Assembly (NCBI GenBank): GCA_023443865.1
Contig: JAEZST010000022.1
Location: forward strand, 186,001 to 250,000
DNA length: 64,000 nt
From: Spirochaetota bacterium
Lineage (GTDB): Bacteria > Spirochaetota > Spirochaetia > Treponematales > Treponemataceae
Direction: 5' to 3'
The position numbers were made by a program, and so were the translations under genes. Of the stretch, positions 1 to 8,577 are shown piece by piece. Positions within the stretch are counted from its first letter, which is position 1. Every line of letters starts with the position of its first letter. Below the pieces are notes generated by a model, which worked only from the letters and a program-made list of their open reading frames with translations, did not search any database and had not been told where the DNA came from.

Positions 1-281
1 GCGTCGAGCCGCAGCGCCGTCTCGATTGCGGCACGGTCCGACGGTTCCAGGAAATTCCCGAAGGGCAGGAACAGGCGGTCCTGAAAATAGCCTTCGGGAT
101 AAATCTTCGCGTCGCCCGTTTCGTACTCCCTGATATTCCGGGCGGAATCGGTTTCGGCCCCGACGAGAAGGCCGTCCATGGCAATGGTCATCATGACGCC
201 GAAGGCGATGGCGATGGCTGTTATGAAACTGCGCCGCTTGTAACGGAAAATATTCCGCGCGGCCATGAACGCGTAGGTCAT
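1..281 (-). CDS. ABC transporter permease, FtsX/MacB-like (partial, N-terminal end)
   Basis: The first 93 codons of a permease are present; the rest lies beyond base 1. The protein starts MTYAFMAARNIFRYKRRSFI and continues into a hydrophobic stretch with AIAIAFGVMMTIAMDG, the usual N-terminal membrane anchor of FtsX/MacB-type permeases, then the start of an extracytoplasmic domain. Its ATG overlaps the TGA of the upstream ATPase gene (ATGA, 278-281), so the two are translationally coupled and form one exporter, probably for lipoprotein or hydrophobic substrates. The substrate cannot be told from this fragment. Confidence 0.8.
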   Translation of the reverse strand, partial: MTYAFMAARNIFRYKRRSFITAIAIAFGVMMTIAMDGLLVGAETDSARNIREYETGDAKIYPEGYFQDRLFLPFGNFLEPSDRAAIETALRLD

Positions 282-988
282 GGTTTGCCTCCCGGGGATA
301 CGCCGGGCGCCTTCCGCTCGATATCCGTAATCTGGCCGTCATGAAGCCTCACGAGACAATGGGCGTACTTCATGACCATGGGATCGTGTGTGGAAAACAC
401 GAAGGTGACGCCGTGTTTTCGGTTAAGCTCTTCCATTAATTTCAGTATTTCCTCGCCGGTTCGCGAATCGAGGTTGGCCGTGGGCTCGTCGGCCAGAACG
501 AGGGGCGGTTTCTTGACCAGGGCCCGGGCTATGGAAACCCGTTGCTGTTGCCCCCCGGAAAGCTCCATGGGCCTACGGTCTTCCATTCCCTCGAGACCCA
601 CTTCACGGAGCATTGCCGCGGAACGCTCGTCGATTTCGCGGTCCTTGAGCCCCTTGAAAAGCTGCAAGGCCAGAGCCACGTTTTCCTTGGCGGTCAGCAC
701 GGGTATCAGATTGTAGCTTTGGAAAACGAAGCCGATCTTTCGTTGCCTCGTGAGGTTTCGCTCCTTTTGCCCCAAGGCCGACAAGGGCTCGCCGTCGATC
801 TTGATTTCCCCCGCGCTCACCGAATCCAGGCACCCGATTAGGTTGAGGAGCGTCGTTTTTCCCGAGCCGGAAGGCCCCGCTAGGGCCAGGAATTCGCCGT
901 CCGCGATTTCCAGGGATACGCCCCTGAGCGCCTGCACCTTTTGCATGCCGGTATCGTACACCTTGGTAACGCCGCTAATCGAAATCAT
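278..988 (-). CDS. ABC transporter ATP-binding protein, LolD/MacB type
   Basis: A 236-residue ATPase that drives the adjacent FtsX-like permease. It has a complete set of nucleotide-binding motifs: Walker A GPSGSGKTT (about residue 39), a Q-loop (FVFQSYNLIP), the signature LSGGQQQRVSIARAL (about 143) and Walker B LVLADEPTANLD. The Q-loop and signature spacing match the LolD/MacB family. The start is supported by AGGAGGAA just upstream of the ATG. A winged-helix regulator gene lies directly upstream on the same strand, 20 bp away, so the three genes probably form a self-regulated export operon. The family is confident; the cargo is unknown. Confidence 0.93.
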   Translation of the reverse strand: MISISGVTKVYDTGMQKVQALRGVSLEIADGEFLALAGPSGSGKTTLLNLIGCLDSVSAGEIKIDGEPLSALGQKERNLTRQRKIGFVFQSYNLIPVLTAKENVALALQLFKGLKDREIDERSAAMLREVGLEGMEDRRPMELSGGQQQRVSIARALVKKPPLVLADEPTANLDSRTGEEILKLMEELNRKHGVTFVFSTHDPMVMKYAHCLVRLHDGQITDIERKAPGVSPGGKP

Positions 989-1008
989 ATTCCGTTCCTC
1001 CTCGTCTT

Positions 1009-1308
1009 CTAACCGTTCGTACCGTTGCCGCGAAGGCCCGCAAGCAAGGCTTCCAGTTCGTCGAGATACTCCATCAGGGCCGCGCGACCCGATTCGGTGA
1101 GCGATAGTTCGGTGCGCGGCTTGTTTTCCGCGAAGTACTTCACGCTTTCGACGTATCCGGCGTCTTCCAGGGTTTTCAGCTGGACGCTCAGATTTCCGCC
1201 GGTCATGCCCAGTTCGTCCCGGAGTTCGGTGAAGGTCATGTGTTCCTTTCCGGTGGCGAGCTTCGTCAGGAGCTTCAGGCGGCTCCGCTCGTGGACTATT
1301 TTATTCAT
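1009..1308 (-). CDS. Winged-helix transcriptional regulator (MarR/PadR-like, HTH_34 type)
   Basis: A 99-residue DNA-binding protein. The region MTFTELRDELGMTGGNLSVQLKTLEDAGYV is a typical winged helix-turn-helix recognition unit, followed by a basic and polar wing (ENKPRTELSLTESGRAALMEYL). It resembles the small HTH_34 regulators that sit beside ABC exporters. I chose the ATG at 1308; an in-frame TTG lies one codon earlier. It is the first gene of the operon with the ATPase and permease, and two direct repeats flank its likely promoter, so autoregulation is likely. The effector is unknown. Confidence 0.85.
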   Translation of the reverse strand: MNKIVHERSRLKLLTKLATGKEHMTFTELRDELGMTGGNLSVQLKTLEDAGYVESVKYFAENKPRTELSLTESGRAALMEYLDELEALLAGLRGNGTNG

Positions 1309-1386
1309 CAATCCCGTTTCCTTTTATCCTTCCGCGTTGTACCGTTCTCCAAAGGGTATCCCGAACGGCCATGATCGCTCCTGCGA

Positions 1387-1425
1387 ACTATAGCGTAGAC
1401 CTGTTTATAACATAAACCTGTTTAT
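1387..1425 (-). promoter_or_regulatory. Candidate promoter and operator of the winged-helix/ABC operon
   Basis: The ten bases ACCTGTTTAT occur twice in direct orientation (1399-1408 and 1416-1425, period 17). They flank and overlap a weak promoter reading toward the regulator (TATAGT as -10 at 1392-1387, TTATGT as -35). The spacing places both copies on nearly the same helical face region, as expected of a dimeric regulator site. The binding protein is inferred to be the adjacent regulator. Confidence 0.45.
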
Positions 1426-1505
1426 GAAAATATAAATCCTGAGATGGGAATTTGCAAGAGTAACTTCGTTTTTTGCTTTGAATCGTAAAAAAGAGGGGAG
1501 GGAAA

Positions 1506-1539
1506 GCCGAGGCACGCGGCATGGGCCGCGCGCCTCGGC
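1506..1539 (-). terminator. Terminator-like hairpin after glnK
   Basis: Arms GCCGAGGC-x-CGCGGC and GCCGCG-x-GCCTCGGC fold into a long GC-rich stem with a 4-nt loop, 25 bp beyond the stop of the P-II gene on the minus strand. A short T3 run follows, with a T6 run further on. It probably ends the amtB-glnK transcript. Confidence 0.65.
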
Positions 1540-1563
1540 GCGTTATTACGCCGAGAAAGGGGC

Positions 1564-1905
1564 TCAGCCGATCGCTTCGGAACCGGTTTCGCCGGTTCGG
1601 ATTCGGATGCATTGCTCCAGGCTGGTTACCCAGATTTTTCCGTCGCCGATCTTGCCGGTTCTGGCACCCTTGATAATCGCGTCCACGGTGGGCTGCACGA
1701 ACTCGTCGTTTACCGCGATATCGAGGCGTATTTTCTTCAGGAGATTGATCTCGGTGATGGTCCCCCGATATTCTTCGGTGTAACCCGCCTGTTGGCCGCA
1801 TCCTTGGGCGGGGCTCACGGTCATTTTCGTCACTTTGGCGTCAAAAAGGGCGCGCTTAACGTCGTCAAGCTTGTAAGGCTGTATGAGTGCAACTACCAGT
1901 TTCAT
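1564..1905 (-). CDS. glnK: P-II family nitrogen regulator (GlnK-like)
   Basis: A 113-residue trimeric signal protein that reads ATP/ADP and 2-oxoglutarate and normally plugs AmtB. The start [20 protein letters not shown] and the C-terminal signature [11 protein letters not shown]...IRIRTGE are canonical. In the T-loop, Tyr46 is kept (EEYRG), but the residue aligning with the uridylylated Tyr51 of E. coli GlnB is Thr (TITEIN), so uridylylation there is not expected; Bacillus GlnK is similar in this respect. The gene follows amtB by 12 bp, the classic amtB-glnK operon, so membrane sequestration by AmtB is its likely job. Confidence 0.93.
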   Translation of the reverse strand: MKLVVALIQPYKLDDVKRALFDAKVTKMTVSPAQGCGQQAGYTEEYRGTITEINLLKKIRLDIAVNDEFVQPTVDAIIKGARTGKIGDGKIWVTSLEQCIRIRTGETGSEAIG

Positions 1906-1917
1906 AAGATACCCCCG

Positions 1918-3216
1918 TTAGTCGATAATCTGGAAGCCAGCGTAGGCTTCGGCTCCGTGCTCGCCCCGGTCAAGGCCGCCGATCTCTTCTTCCCTGGTCA
2001 CGCGAACCCCGATTACGAGCTTGATAACGCTCCACACGCCAAGGGCCACGGCGAAGGTAAACCCGCCGACGGCGACGACGCCGAGCGCCTGGGCTCCGAG
2101 GAGCGTGAAGCCGCCGCCGAGGAGCAGCCCGTTTCCCGTGGCGCTTCCGGTAATGCCGTCTACCGCGAAGAGCCCGACCGCGAGGGTTCCCCAAACGCCG
2201 TTCACCAGGTGGACCGAGAGGGCTCCCACCGGGTCGTCCAGCTTCAGCCGATCAAAGAAGGGAACCGCCACTACTACGAGGAAACCGGCGATAAGGCCGA
2301 TGATCGCCGCCCCTTCAACGCTCACGAAGGCGCAACCGGCGGTGATGGCCACCAGGCCCGCGAGGGCGCCGTTGATGATCATGGAAAGGTCAGGCTTGCC
2401 CATGATGATCCACGCTCCGATTGTCGCGGCGATGATCGCGGTAGCCGCGGCGATATTGGTGGTTACGGCGATATGGGCGATTGCGGAACCGTCTCCCACG
2501 CCCATGGTCGAGCCCGGATTGAAACCGAACCAGCCGAACCAGAGCACGAGACCGCCGAGGGTAACCATGGACATATTGTGGCCGACGATGGGATTTACCG
2601 AACCGTCCGCGCGGTACTTTCCGATGCGGGGCCCGAGCACGATAATGCCCGCGAGGGCTGCCCAACCGCCGACGGAGTGTACTACCGTGGAGCCGGCGAA
2701 GTCCCAGAAGCCAAGCGTCTGCAGCCACCCGCCGCCCCATATCCAATGCCCGGATACGGGATACATGAGGCCGACGAGCACGACGGCGAAGACGATAAAG
2801 GAAAGGAATTTGATTCGTTCCGCCACGGCTCCCGACACGATGGTCGCGGCGGTGCCGGCGAACACGAGCTGGAAGATAAACTTGGCCCAGAAGGGTACGC
2901 GAGTCCAAGAAATCGCGTCGAAGCCCTCGTCCACGCCGCCGTTCGCGAAAAGGACGTTAGTCAGCCCGACGATGGGGTTGCCGTTGCCGAACATGAGTCC
3001 CCAGCCGATGAACCAAAAGGAAACCGAGGCAAGGGCGAAGACGATGAAGTTTTTCGCGAGAATGTTGACGGTGTTTTTGCTGCGGCAGAGTCCCGATTCG
3101 ACCATCGCGAAACCGAGATTCATAAAGAAGACGAGAAAAGCGGAAATGAGCACCCAAACGGTGTCGAGCCCTACGGTAAGCATATCGAGCGTCGCTGCGT
3201 TGACAACTACATCCAT
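1918..3216 (-). CDS. amtB: Ammonium transporter
   Basis: A 432-residue Amt/MEP/Rh channel that moves ammonium or ammonia across the inner membrane. The N terminus (DTVWVLISAFLVFFMNLGFAMVESG) and blocks such as GLMYPVSGHWIWGGGWLQ, DFAGSTVVHSVGGWAALAGI, NPIVGHNMSMVTLGGLVLWFGWFGFNPGS and HLVNGVWGTLAVGLFA match the family through all 11 expected membrane helices, with the twin-His pore residues in DFAGSTVVHSVGG and HLVNGVWG. A strong ribosome site (TTTAGGAGG) precedes the ATG. It is the first gene of the amtB-glnK operon and has a good sigma-70-like promoter upstream. Confidence 0.96.
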   Translation of the reverse strand: MDVVVNAATLDMLTVGLDTVWVLISAFLVFFMNLGFAMVESGLCRSKNTVNILAKNFIVFALASVSFWFIGWGLMFGNGNPIVGLTNVLFANGGVDEGFDAISWTRVPFWAKFIFQLVFAGTAATIVSGAVAERIKFLSFIVFAVVLVGLMYPVSGHWIWGGGWLQTLGFWDFAGSTVVHSVGGWAALAGIIVLGPRIGKYRADGSVNPIVGHNMSMVTLGGLVLWFGWFGFNPGSTMGVGDGSAIAHIAVTTNIAAATAIIAATIGAWIIMGKPDLSMIINGALAGLVAITAGCAFVSVEGAAIIGLIAGFLVVVAVPFFDRLKLDDPVGALSVHLVNGVWGTLAVGLFAVDGITGSATGNGLLLGGGFTLLGAQALGVVAVGGFTFAVALGVWSVIKLVIGVRVTREEEIGGLDRGEHGAEAYAGFQIID

Positions 3217-3294
3217 AGGAACCTCCTAAAAGTGATCCTACGCCATTGTAGCTGCCGTACAGCGGGCGTCCTGCCGCCGTCTTCGGCTAACGAG

Positions 3295-3324
3295 ATCGTA
3301 ACGGATGAGCCCGCTTTTTGTCAA
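3295..3324 (-). promoter_or_regulatory. Candidate amtB promoter
   Basis: Reading on the minus strand, TTGACA (3324-3319) is followed after 18 bp by TACGAT (3300-3295). The -35 box overlaps the stop codon of the chemoreceptor gene. The match to the sigma-70 consensus is perfect at -35 and partial at -10. No NtrC- or sigma-54-type site was seen. Confidence 0.5.
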
Positions 3325-5162
3325 CCCAGCCGGTATTTCGCGATTTCGGTTCCCAGATTGCCGCTCACTTCCCCCATGTTCCGGGAACTCGCGTTCACGG
3401 CGGCGAAATTCGCCTCTATGTCCACGAGGTGCCGATCCATGACCGCCATGGCGGAGGCCGTTTTTGCCGCCGATTCGCCCGCCGCGGCCACGGCGCGCGA
3501 TACCTGGGCCGTCTGCGCCTGGATATCCTCGGTCTTTCCGGTCACCCCGACGGTGAACTCGTTCAATTCCACCATGGCCTGCATGATCTGGTTTCCGCCC
3601 TCGAGAAGTTCGGTGATGGCATTGAGTATCTCGTCAAAACTGTCGCTTACGCCGGTTACGCCGTTCTGAATGGACTCAAAGGATTCCGACGAGCGCCGGC
3701 TCGCGTCGTTGGCGCCGGTGATGCTGGTCACCACTTCGACGAGATTCGCCTTAATGCTGCGGGAATTCGCCGCCGCCGCCTCGGCGAGCTTGCGTATTTC
3801 GTCTGCTACCACTGAAAAGCCCTTGCCCGCGTCGCCGGCGTGGGCCGCCTCGATAGCGGCGTTCATGGCCAAGAGGTTGGTTTGCGAGGCGATCCCGTCG
3901 ATCAGGTTCGCCATTTCCTGGATGGTCTCCACGTGCCTGTTTATGCCCTCGATAAAGCCATAAGTCTCTTGAAGGCGTTCGGATCCCGCGCCGGCCAGGG
4001 CCACCAATTCCGAGGCGCCCGCTTTATTGCGTTCCATAATGCCGCCGAGAGACTTCAGGGACGAGGCCATTTCGGTTACCGAGGCCGTGGATTCCTCGAC
4101 CATTGCGGCTTGCGATTGTATCATCCCGACCATGGTATCGAGACCGCCGGCTATGGCGGTCACCGACGAAGCGGAGTTTTCCGCGTCCGAGGCCAGTTTC
4201 CGGGAATCGGCCTTTATGCCCTCGGATTCGGAGCGAAGGCTCTCGAGCGATTGCGCCGAACTGTCCACGGCGCGGTCGAGGTTCGCCCTGCTGACTTCGG
4301 CTTGGTCCGACGCCTCTTTGATGACGGCGAGCGATTCCGCGAGGCGGGTTCGGGTCGTTTCCAGAATAACGCCAAGGCTTGCGATCTCGTCCCTGCCGGG
4401 AATGGCGATCGCCATGGAAAGGTTCCCCTCGCCGATTTCCCTACCCGCCTTCTCGAGGACCGCGATCCTCCGCGAAATTCTTCGGGCAACCGATACGGCG
4501 ATAACAATTCCGACCGCACCGGTAACCAAGCCGACCAGGATCGCCAGGATTATCGCCTTGAGCCTTAGTGCGGCGAGCTCATCGTCAATTACCGAGTTCT
4601 GATCGTCTATGATGGAAATAGCGCTCGCGCAGCTTTGAATCATGATCTGAAGGGTAGAGGATAGGTGTTTCGACGATTCAAGGAACGCGTCGTACCCCGG
4701 ACGGTTCTCCATGAAACGGATTATATCGAAATCGATGAGTCTCATCTGGCTCCTGGCTCCGCCGCTTATTTCGGCGGCATCCAAATAGCCGTTGACCGCG
4801 GCCGTAAACCCGGCCCGCCGCTCTGTCATATGATCGCCCATCTTGCCGATCTGCGCCAGGGCCGTTCGCACGTTCTCGCTTCGGGAACTGAGTAGTGTCA
4901 AACCCGTAACGCTTTCAAAGGCTTTCGTTGTCCGCCGGACGATCGGGTCGTATTCCGACAACGTGAAATTAACCGTTTTATACCAAAAGAAATCCAAATA
5001 CGTTTGCTCTGAGGTAAGGCTCGCCGTAAGCTCGTCGAGCAGGGTGCGCTCACGCTCGATTTTCGAGGTCGTTGCCTGAATGCTGCCGTATACGGCGAAG
5101 GAAGCTCCCGTAGCCACTACTACCAACATAATAATGCCGAGCAATTGCGTGCGTATCTTCAT
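3321..5162 (-). CDS. Methyl-accepting chemotaxis protein
   Basis: A 613-residue inner-membrane chemoreceptor. [21 protein letters not shown] is the first membrane anchor. A roughly 170-residue sensor domain follows, a second membrane segment ([26 protein letters not shown]), a HAMP linker, and a long helical signalling domain whose tip reads [20 protein letters not shown], the CheA/CheW-contacting hairpin. I start at 5162, not at an earlier in-frame codon (5210), because GGGGGAGG precedes this ATG and a -10 box lies between the two starts. The sensor domain resembles a helical four-helix module but its ligand cannot be assigned. No pentapeptide methyltransferase tether is seen at the C terminus (ends AKYRLG). 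Confidence 0.93.
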   Translation of the reverse strand: MKIRTQLLGIIMLVVVATGASFAVYGSIQATTSKIERERTLLDELTASLTSEQTYLDFFWYKTVNFTLSEYDPIVRRTTKAFESVTGLTLLSSRSENVRTALAQIGKMGDHMTERRAGFTAAVNGYLDAAEISGGARSQMRLIDFDIIRFMENRPGYDAFLESSKHLSSTLQIMIQSCASAISIIDDQNSVIDDELAALRLKAIILAILVGLVTGAVGIVIAVSVARRISRRIAVLEKAGREIGEGNLSMAIAIPGRDEIASLGVILETTRTRLAESLAVIKEASDQAEVSRANLDRAVDSSAQSLESLRSESEGIKADSRKLASDAENSASSVTAIAGGLDTMVGMIQSQAAMVEESTASVTEMASSLKSLGGIMERNKAGASELVALAGAGSERLQETYGFIEGINRHVETIQEMANLIDGIASQTNLLAMNAAIEAAHAGDAGKGFSVVADEIRKLAEAAAANSRSIKANLVEVVTSITGANDASRRSSESFESIQNGVTGVSDSFDEILNAITELLEGGNQIMQAMVELNEFTVGVTGKTEDIQAQTAQVSRAVAAAGESAAKTASAMAVMDRHLVDIEANFAAVNASSRNMGEVSGNLGTEIAKYRLG

Positions 5163-5179
5163 TGATGCCTCCCCCTTGT

Positions 5180-5209
5180 ATTGTACGGTAGAAAATTCGT
5201 ATCTGTCCA
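5180..5209 (-). promoter_or_regulatory. Candidate chemoreceptor promoter
   Basis: TGGACA (5209-5204), an 18-bp spacer and TACAAT (5185-5180) read toward the chemoreceptor. The predicted RNA would start about 11 nt before the ATG at 5162 and include its ribosome site, which supports that start. Confidence 0.5.
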
Positions 5210-5225
5210 TGAAAAAGGCTGCTAA

Positions 5226-5251
5226 TCACCCAGGTAAAAACACCTAGGTGA
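5226..5251 (-). terminator. Hairpin downstream of mraY
   Basis: TCACC-x-AGGT and ACCT-x-GGTGA are inverted around a 6-nt loop, and the distal arm contains the perfect palindrome CACCTAGGTG. It lies 49 bp past the mraY stop. There is no immediate T-run, so it may act in mRNA stability rather than as an efficient terminator. Confidence 0.4.
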
Positions 5252-5299
5252 CGCGACAGGATACGGTACGTTACTACAGTGGGTGAAGGTTTTCGTTCC

Positions 5300-6358
5300 T
5301 TACCTGATCTTGAAGAACATGCCGAGTACCGCGAGCGTGATGAGAACCTGCATAATCATGAATTTCAAGAGTACCTGCGTGGGCGACCAGGAACGGTTTT
5401 TTCGCATATGGTCATGCAAGGGAAAACGGATATTATGCAGAATGCGGATATTGAAAAAACGCAGCAGGGCGACCTTAAGGAGCCCCGTACCGCCGTTTAT
5501 CATGATCATCGCGCTGGTCATGATAAGGAGGAAAGGATTTCCCGAAACGAGTACGCACATTCCGATAAAAAAGCCCAAGGCCCGGGATCCCGCGTCGCCC
5601 ATGAGGACCTTGCTCGGAAAGGCGTTATGCCACAGATATCCCATCAAAACGCCGGTGAGGGCGAATATCATGACCGCCCAGCGAGCGCCCTCGCGCATGT
5701 GAGGCAGGAGCAGGTACTCGGCGATCTTCGCGTGGCCCAGCACAAAGTAAAAAATGATGCCGAGGGTGCTGAGGGCGAGCAGGACCAAGGTTCCCGAAAG
5801 CCCGTCCACGCCGTCGGTACAGTTGGTCGTGTTGATCGAAACCCACAGGACCACGGTGGAAACGGCGAGAAAGAGAAGCGGATGTACCGAGAATTCGCCG
5901 GAAACGAAGGGCATCCACCAGCGGACGTCTCCGTGAAAGAACAGGAAAAAAATCGCCGCCGAAGCCCCGAGGGAGATGATCAAGTCGAGGCCTCCCTTGA
6001 CGTATTCGCCCCAGGGGTGCACCGCGCGATCGTCGAGATAGCCGGTAAGCATGGTAAACCAGGTAAGGGCCACCGTCGCGATGGCGGCAGGGCTCAGCGG
6101 GGCGAAAAGAAAGGAAAGGAGGGCGAATATGGTCACGAAAACCGAGCCCGCCCCGGTAGGCTTTCCTATCGCCGCTTCCGCGTTAACCGTGAACTCGCGG
6201 CCGCGATCCTTGGGAAGGAAGCGGTAGGCTTTGGGAAGCAGGAATACGGTGAAAAAGAACCCGGCGTACAGGGCGATGATGATGAGCACCGCGTACGATT
6301 GCAGCAATCGGAAGGGGCCGAACACCTTTTGCAGGGATGCGGCAAGATAGTACAGCAT
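5300..6358 (-). CDS. mraY: Phospho-N-acetylmuramoyl-pentapeptide transferase
   Basis: A 352-residue polytopic enzyme that transfers phospho-MurNAc-pentapeptide to undecaprenyl phosphate, giving lipid I. Recognisable family motifs are GKPTGAGSVF near residue 64, TGYLDDR with the Asp pair, NTTNCTDGVDGLSG, and FPSKVLMGDAGSRALGF. The C-terminal loop reads PLHDHMRKNRSW where most bacteria have PxHHHxE; HDH at this place is, to my knowledge, also found in treponemal proteins. The nearest good ribosome site (AAGGGGG) is 17 nt from the ATG, so the exact start is slightly uncertain. It is not beside the usual mur genes. Confidence 0.92.
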   Translation of the reverse strand: MLYYLAASLQKVFGPFRLLQSYAVLIIIALYAGFFFTVFLLPKAYRFLPKDRGREFTVNAEAAIGKPTGAGSVFVTIFALLSFLFAPLSPAAIATVALTWFTMLTGYLDDRAVHPWGEYVKGGLDLIISLGASAAIFFLFFHGDVRWWMPFVSGEFSVHPLLFLAVSTVVLWVSINTTNCTDGVDGLSGTLVLLALSTLGIIFYFVLGHAKIAEYLLLPHMREGARWAVMIFALTGVLMGYLWHNAFPSKVLMGDAGSRALGFFIGMCVLVSGNPFLLIMTSAMIMINGGTGLLKVALLRFFNIRILHNIRFPLHDHMRKNRSWSPTQVLLKFMIMQVLITLAVLGMFFKIR

Positions 6359-6417
6359 GAGTCCATACTACCCCCTTATCGGGGCGAATGCAACACCCGC
6401 GTCGCGGGCGGGAAACG

Positions 6418-7278
6418 TTACGCGCCCTGAAAGGTTAGCCAGCGGGCGATAAAGCCGGCTACGGGACGAAACCAGGCCGGCCCGTGCGCCGAAAGATCCT
6501 CCATGGCGTAGCCCGCCTTCAAAAAGAAGACCGTTATGCCCGCGAGGCTTCCGGCTAGAAGGGCAATGCCGAAACCGACGAGCAAGAGTCCGGAAATGAC
6601 CTTTACCGCCATCATGTGTCTCTTGAACCAGGCAAGTATCGGCGTTGCCCGATCGAGGAAAAGCCCCGCAAGGATGAACGGAATGCCCAAGCCCGCCGAA
6701 TACGCGCCGAGCAGCAGGGCGGAACGGGCTACGTTGCCGTCTTGACCGGCGAAGAGGAGGATTGACGATAAAATGGGGCCGACGCACGGGGTCCAGCCCG
6801 CGGCGAAGGCCATGCCGAGGAGTATCGCCCTCATCGGTCCCCCGAAGCGGGATTTGTCCGCTTTCTTTTGGGCGCCCGGTTCCGACAGACGGTATTCGCC
6901 GCGTAAAAACGGTATGAAATCGAACATGGCGTTCAGGCCCAGGACTATCACCAGCGCGCCGGCGATCCGGTTGATCCACAGCGTCGCGGAGCTTCCGACG
7001 TACTTCATGCCCCCGCCGAAGACTATGGCCAGGGCGGTAAACACCGCGGCGAAACCGGCCACGAAAAACAGGGTACGCACGAGAAGGGCGGCGCGAATGC
7101 CCTTTCGGGGCCCGGCCGCTCCGGATCGGGACAAACCGAGGGTCGAGGCGGATTCGCCCGAGATAAAGGAAAGGTACACGGGGATAAGGGGAAGCACGCA
7201 AGGGCTCAGGAAGGAAAGGAGCCCGGCCGCCAGGGACGCGAAAAAACCGGGGGTCGCCACGGACTCAAGGGGAATCAT
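6418..7278 (-). CDS. ccdA: CcdA/DsbD-type transmembrane thiol transporter
   Basis: A 286-residue membrane protein that carries reducing equivalents from cytoplasmic thioredoxin to extracytoplasmic thiol proteins. It shows the DsbD family start (GLLSFLSPCVLPLIPVYLSFISG) with the first redox Cys in SPCVLP, and the second in FAAGWTPCVGPILSSIL, both of the expected CxP type. Six or more membrane segments are visible. Its ATG overlaps the TGA of the upstream TlpA-like gene (7275-7278), so the two act as a pair: this protein keeps the thioredoxin-like partner reduced. A basic insertion (about residues 125-140) lies in a loop. Confidence 0.92.
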   Translation of the reverse strand: MIPLESVATPGFFASLAAGLLSFLSPCVLPLIPVYLSFISGESASTLGLSRSGAAGPRKGIRAALLVRTLFFVAGFAAVFTALAIVFGGGMKYVGSSATLWINRIAGALVIVLGLNAMFDFIPFLRGEYRLSEPGAQKKADKSRFGGPMRAILLGMAFAAGWTPCVGPILSSILLFAGQDGNVARSALLLGAYSAGLGIPFILAGLFLDRATPILAWFKRHMMAVKVISGLLLVGFGIALLAGSLAGITVFFLKAGYAMEDLSAHGPAWFRPVAGFIARWLTFQGA

Positions 7279-7865
7279 TTCGCCGCCATTCCCTTCAGCG
7301 CCTTAATAAGCGCGGGATTGTCGTACTCGGTGGAGCCCACGATGCCCGCCACGATCCGGCCTTTCTTGTCCATGACGTAGGTGGTGGGAATTCCCTGGGT
7401 GGCGTATATGCGTCCCATGGAGCCGGATTCATCGAGGAAGATCGGAAAGGTATATTTATTTGCGGCGATAAAATCCGCGACGGTCTTTTTCTTTTCGCCC
7501 GTGCTTATCGCCACGACCGTAAAGGAATCGCCCTTGAGCGCGTTCCAGAGCGTTTCGATGGAAGGCATTTCCCGTTTGCAGGGGGGACACCACGTGGCCC
7601 AGAAATTGAATAGGACGATCGACCCGGTCAGGGTTTTCGAGTCGAGGGTTTTCCCCGCGAGGCTCGGTACCGAAAACGGCTGAATTTCCACGGGTTGCGG
7701 GAAAACGTGAAAACCGAGTCCCTTGAGGACGGCCAGTTCCGCCGACAGATCCGGTTCCGTAGGCGTCTGTGCGGAAAGGGGCGCCGTATTCGCCGCGGCA
7801 AGCGCGCCGATAAGGGCAATAATCGCGATCAGGCGGTGCGTCTGGTTAAGGGTATATGTTTTCAT
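7275..7865 (-). CDS. TlpA/ResA-like thioredoxin, exported
   Basis: A protein of 196 residues with a signal peptide (RLIAIIALIGALAAANTAPLSAQ) and a thioredoxin domain. The redox motif is WCPPC in NFWATWCPPCKREMPSIE, followed by the cis-Pro region GIPTTYVMDKKGRI. It belongs to the AhpC/TSA-Redoxin group that reduces extracytoplasmic thiols, such as apocytochrome or peroxide targets. I chose the ATG at 7865 because it gives a proper signal peptide; neither this nor the upstream in-frame start (7913) has a clear ribosome site. Translational coupling to ccdA downstream fits a two-gene redox relay. Confidence 0.88.
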   Translation of the reverse strand: MKTYTLNQTHRLIAIIALIGALAAANTAPLSAQTPTEPDLSAELAVLKGLGFHVFPQPVEIQPFSVPSLAGKTLDSKTLTGSIVLFNFWATWCPPCKREMPSIETLWNALKGDSFTVVAISTGEKKKTVADFIAANKYTFPIFLDESGSMGRIYATQGIPTTYVMDKKGRIVAGIVGSTEYDNPALIKALKGMAAK

Positions 7866-7928
7866 ACTACAAGTATACTGCCCAGCGGGCCGATCGGTAT
7901 GTGAGGTTGTCACAAATCACGCGAAACG

Positions 7929-7957
7929 TTGCCCTTTTCCGGCTTCGGCGCTACACT
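7929..7957 (+). promoter_or_regulatory. Promoter for a probably leaderless mRNA
   Basis: TTGCCC (7929-7934), a 17-bp spacer and TACACT (7952-7957) stand 6 nt before the ATG at 7964. Transcription should begin within a base or two of the start codon. No Shine-Dalgarno is present. Confidence 0.5.
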
Positions 7958-7963
7958 GGAACC

Positions 7964-8200
7964 ATGAACAAAAACATCGTCGTGGTCGCTTGTATCGGCG
8001 CATTGACCGCCGTCGCGATTTTACTGTGGGCCTGGCTTTACTTTGCCGTGGGCGGTTCTATAGGCGGCTTCGCGGGGCTTGCCATGCGCGCGGGCGCGTC
8101 CCTCGTCATGGGGGGCGCGTTGGCCTTTCTGGGAATCGCGCTCTGGCAAAGGATCGCGGAGATAAAAAAGGGGGAAGAAGATGATCTTGGTGACTACTGA
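7964..8200 (+). CDS. Small two-helix membrane protein of unknown function
   Basis: A 78-residue protein with two membrane helices (VVVACIGALTAVAILLWAWLYFAVG and GASLVMGGALAFLGIALWQ) and a charged tail ending EIKKGEEDDLGDY. I do not recognise the family. Its last 20 bp overlap the start of the YbjQ-like gene in another frame, so the pair is co-translated and probably functionally linked. The start codon follows a -10 box by only 6 nt and lacks a ribosome site. Confidence 0.75.
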   Translation: MNKNIVVVACIGALTAVAILLWAWLYFAVGGSIGGFAGLAMRAGASLVMGGALAFLGIALWQRIAEIKKGEEDDLGDY

Positions 8201-8507
8201 TCATATCGAGGGAAAGAAACTGGAAACGCTGGGCTTGGTAAAAGGCTCGACCGTGCAAACCCGTCACGCGGGAAAGGATATTCTCGCCGCTTTTAAGACC
8301 CTGGTCGGCGGCGAGCTTACCGGTTATACGGAAATGCTGAACATGGCCCGCGCGCAGGCGACCAAACGCATGGTCCAGGAGGCCGAAGCCCTTGGGGCCG
8401 ACGGCGTGGTTGGCCTGCATTACGGTTCCAGCGCGGTCATGCAGGGCGCCGCGGAGGTTATCGCCTACGGAACCGCGGTCCGTTTCGTGACCGAGGTTCG
8501 GCTTTAA
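8181..8507 (+). CDS. YbjQ/UPF0145 family protein
   Basis: A 108-residue protein of the heavy-metal-binding-domain-like family (DUF74). MILVTTDHIEGKKLETLGLVKGSTVQ and MVQEAEALGADGVVGLHYGSS match the family, which forms pentameric rings; its biochemical role is not settled. Length is standard. The start lies within the previous gene and is preceded by a good ribosome site, GGGGGAAGAAG. Pairing with a small membrane protein suggests a membrane-associated complex, which is my inference. Confidence 0.85.
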   Translation: MILVTTDHIEGKKLETLGLVKGSTVQTRHAGKDILAAFKTLVGGELTGYTEMLNMARAQATKRMVQEAEALGADGVVGLHYGSSAVMQGAAEVIAYGTAVRFVTEVRL

Positions 8508-8538
8508 CACCCTTACCGGGCGCGGGAATACGCAAGAA

Positions 8539-8570
8539 GGGGCGGCCCGGGTAATTGACCGGACCGTCCC
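8539..8570 (-). terminator. Hairpin after purH
   Basis: GGGaCGGtCCGG and CCGGgCCGcCCC pair across an 8-nt loop, just beyond the purH stop on the minus strand. The T-tract is weak (TTCTTG), so termination efficiency is doubtful. Confidence 0.4.
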
Positions 8571-8577
8571 GTTTCGA

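Noticed and set aside
1612..3669. Long plus-strand ORF opposite glnK, amtB and the chemoreceptor gene
   Set aside because: It is antisense to strongly conserved genes and its composition (Gly, Arg, Asp, His rich) is typical of shadow frames in high-G+C DNA.
5162..5210. Earlier start for the chemoreceptor at 5210
   Set aside because: It would place extra residues before the membrane anchor, and the likely promoter -10 falls inside this stretch.
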